Virus record (IMG/VR): IMGVR_UViG_3300045999_009021
Location: 1-21,404 of that record
Source: a virus
Length of the DNA stretch: 21,404 bases
Strand: one strand, 5' to 3'
The notes beneath the pieces are model-generated. The model was not told the origin of the DNA. It did not search any database and was given only the letters and a program-made list of their open reading frames with translations. Positions 21,301 through 21,404 of this stretch are shown here, in pieces. Numbering within the stretch: position 1 is the first letter of the stretch; every line of letters begins with the position of its first letter. The translations under genes and the position numbers were made by a program.

Positions 21301-21404
21301 ATGAATAATTTTTATTTACCATTAATGAGTGATAATATTGATAAAGAAGATATTAAATCACTAATTAATTTTTTAGACCAAGAGCAAATACCTAAATTAA
21401 CCTT
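21301..21404 (+). CDS. Probable DegT/DnrJ/EryC1/StrS aminotransferase-family gene, N-terminal fragment (3' truncated by window edge)
   Basis: Only 34 codons are visible: MNNFYLPLMSDNIDKEDIKS, then LINFLDQEQIPKLT. The pattern Y-x-P-L-M-x-(N/D)-x-I-x-x-E-D-I-x-x-L-I-x-x-L, followed by L-T, matches the opening of DegT-family sugar aminotransferases/dehydrases. No PLP-binding residue is in view, so the His/Lys type cannot be told. It begins 1 bp after the methyltransferase stop. The sequence holds a long inverted repeat (21321-21369). Confidence 0.55.
   Translation, partial: MNNFYLPLMSDNIDKEDIKSLINFLDQEQIPKLT
21321..21369 (+). other. Long potential RNA hairpin early in the 21301 gene
   Basis: ATTAAT (21321-21326) pairs with 21364-21369, AGTGAT (21328-21333) pairs exactly with ATCACT (21357-21362), and AATAT (21334-21338) with ATATT (21350-21354). 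One G/A mismatch and an AA bulge interrupt the 17 pairs, around an 11-nt loop. It starts 20 nt after the ATG. Outer and inner arms are AT-only, so its stability rests on the central stem. Confidence 0.4.

Noticed and set aside
1-21404. tRNA genes, CRISPR arrays, insertion sequences, integrase or attachment sites
   Set aside because: None seen: no repeat-spacer pattern, cloverleaf, transposase motif or terminal inverted repeats found by reading.

Overview
The window looks like part of a strictly lytic, T4-related (tailed, myovirus-type) phage genome. It is AT-rich and densely packed. All supported genes lie on the + strand, most junctions overlap or abut (ATGA, TAATG), and no gap exceeds 48 bp. 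The phage assignment rests on a T4-type clamp loader (gp44-like AAA+ ATPase and gp62-like small subunit) next to a phage-borne GroEL and a RecB-like PD-(D/E)XK nuclease. Start codons almost never have a Shine-Dalgarno sequence and sit in A/T-rich leaders. That pattern fits a Bacteroidota host such as a flavobacterium, but this is inference only.

Layout. Positions 2-4200 hold the replication and housekeeping segment: the C-terminal half of GroEL (cut by the window edge), an unknown 88-aa protein, gp44-like ATPase, two unknown small proteins, gp62-like clamp-loader subunit, a small MazG-like helical protein, a PD-(D/E)XK nuclease with a Cys4 arrangement, and a 59-aa ribbon-helix-helix protein at 4021-4200. 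Positions 4197-21404 hold one continuous glycan and small-molecule island. It contains two GT-B glycosyltransferases, a zinc-ribbon protein, a GT2 glycosyltransferase, a conserved hypothetical protein, then a sugar-remodelling block (8430-14181): a DegT/RfbH-type PLP enzyme with His in place of the Schiff-base Lys, an RmlB-like 4,6-dehydratase, an acetolactate-synthase/YerE-like ThDP enzyme, PanB, and an SDR reductase/epimerase. After that come a GT-A-like protein, a GT10-like protein, another SDR, another GT-A-like protein, a B12-binding-type radical SAM enzyme, a two-gene miniature ThDP enzyme (E1-alpha-like plus the pyrimidine domain of E1-beta), a SAM methyltransferase, and the start of what looks like a second DegT-family gene.

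How the genes may work together. The PLP dehydrase, 4,6-dehydratase, ThDP carboligase and SDR reductase are the enzyme types needed for a yersiniose-like, two-carbon-branched deoxysugar. PanB within the same block suggests either a further one-carbon extension of the branch or a vitamin B5 side role. The glycosyltransferases would then attach the product to a virion protein, phage DNA or a host surface glycan; the sequence does not say which. The most interesting points are this apparently unusual phage sugar pathway, the miniature split ThDP enzyme beside a radical SAM protein, and many inverted repeats (possible RNA hairpins) about 20-50 nt after start codons, the strongest being 913-965, 2498-2530, 4240-4263 and 21321-21369.
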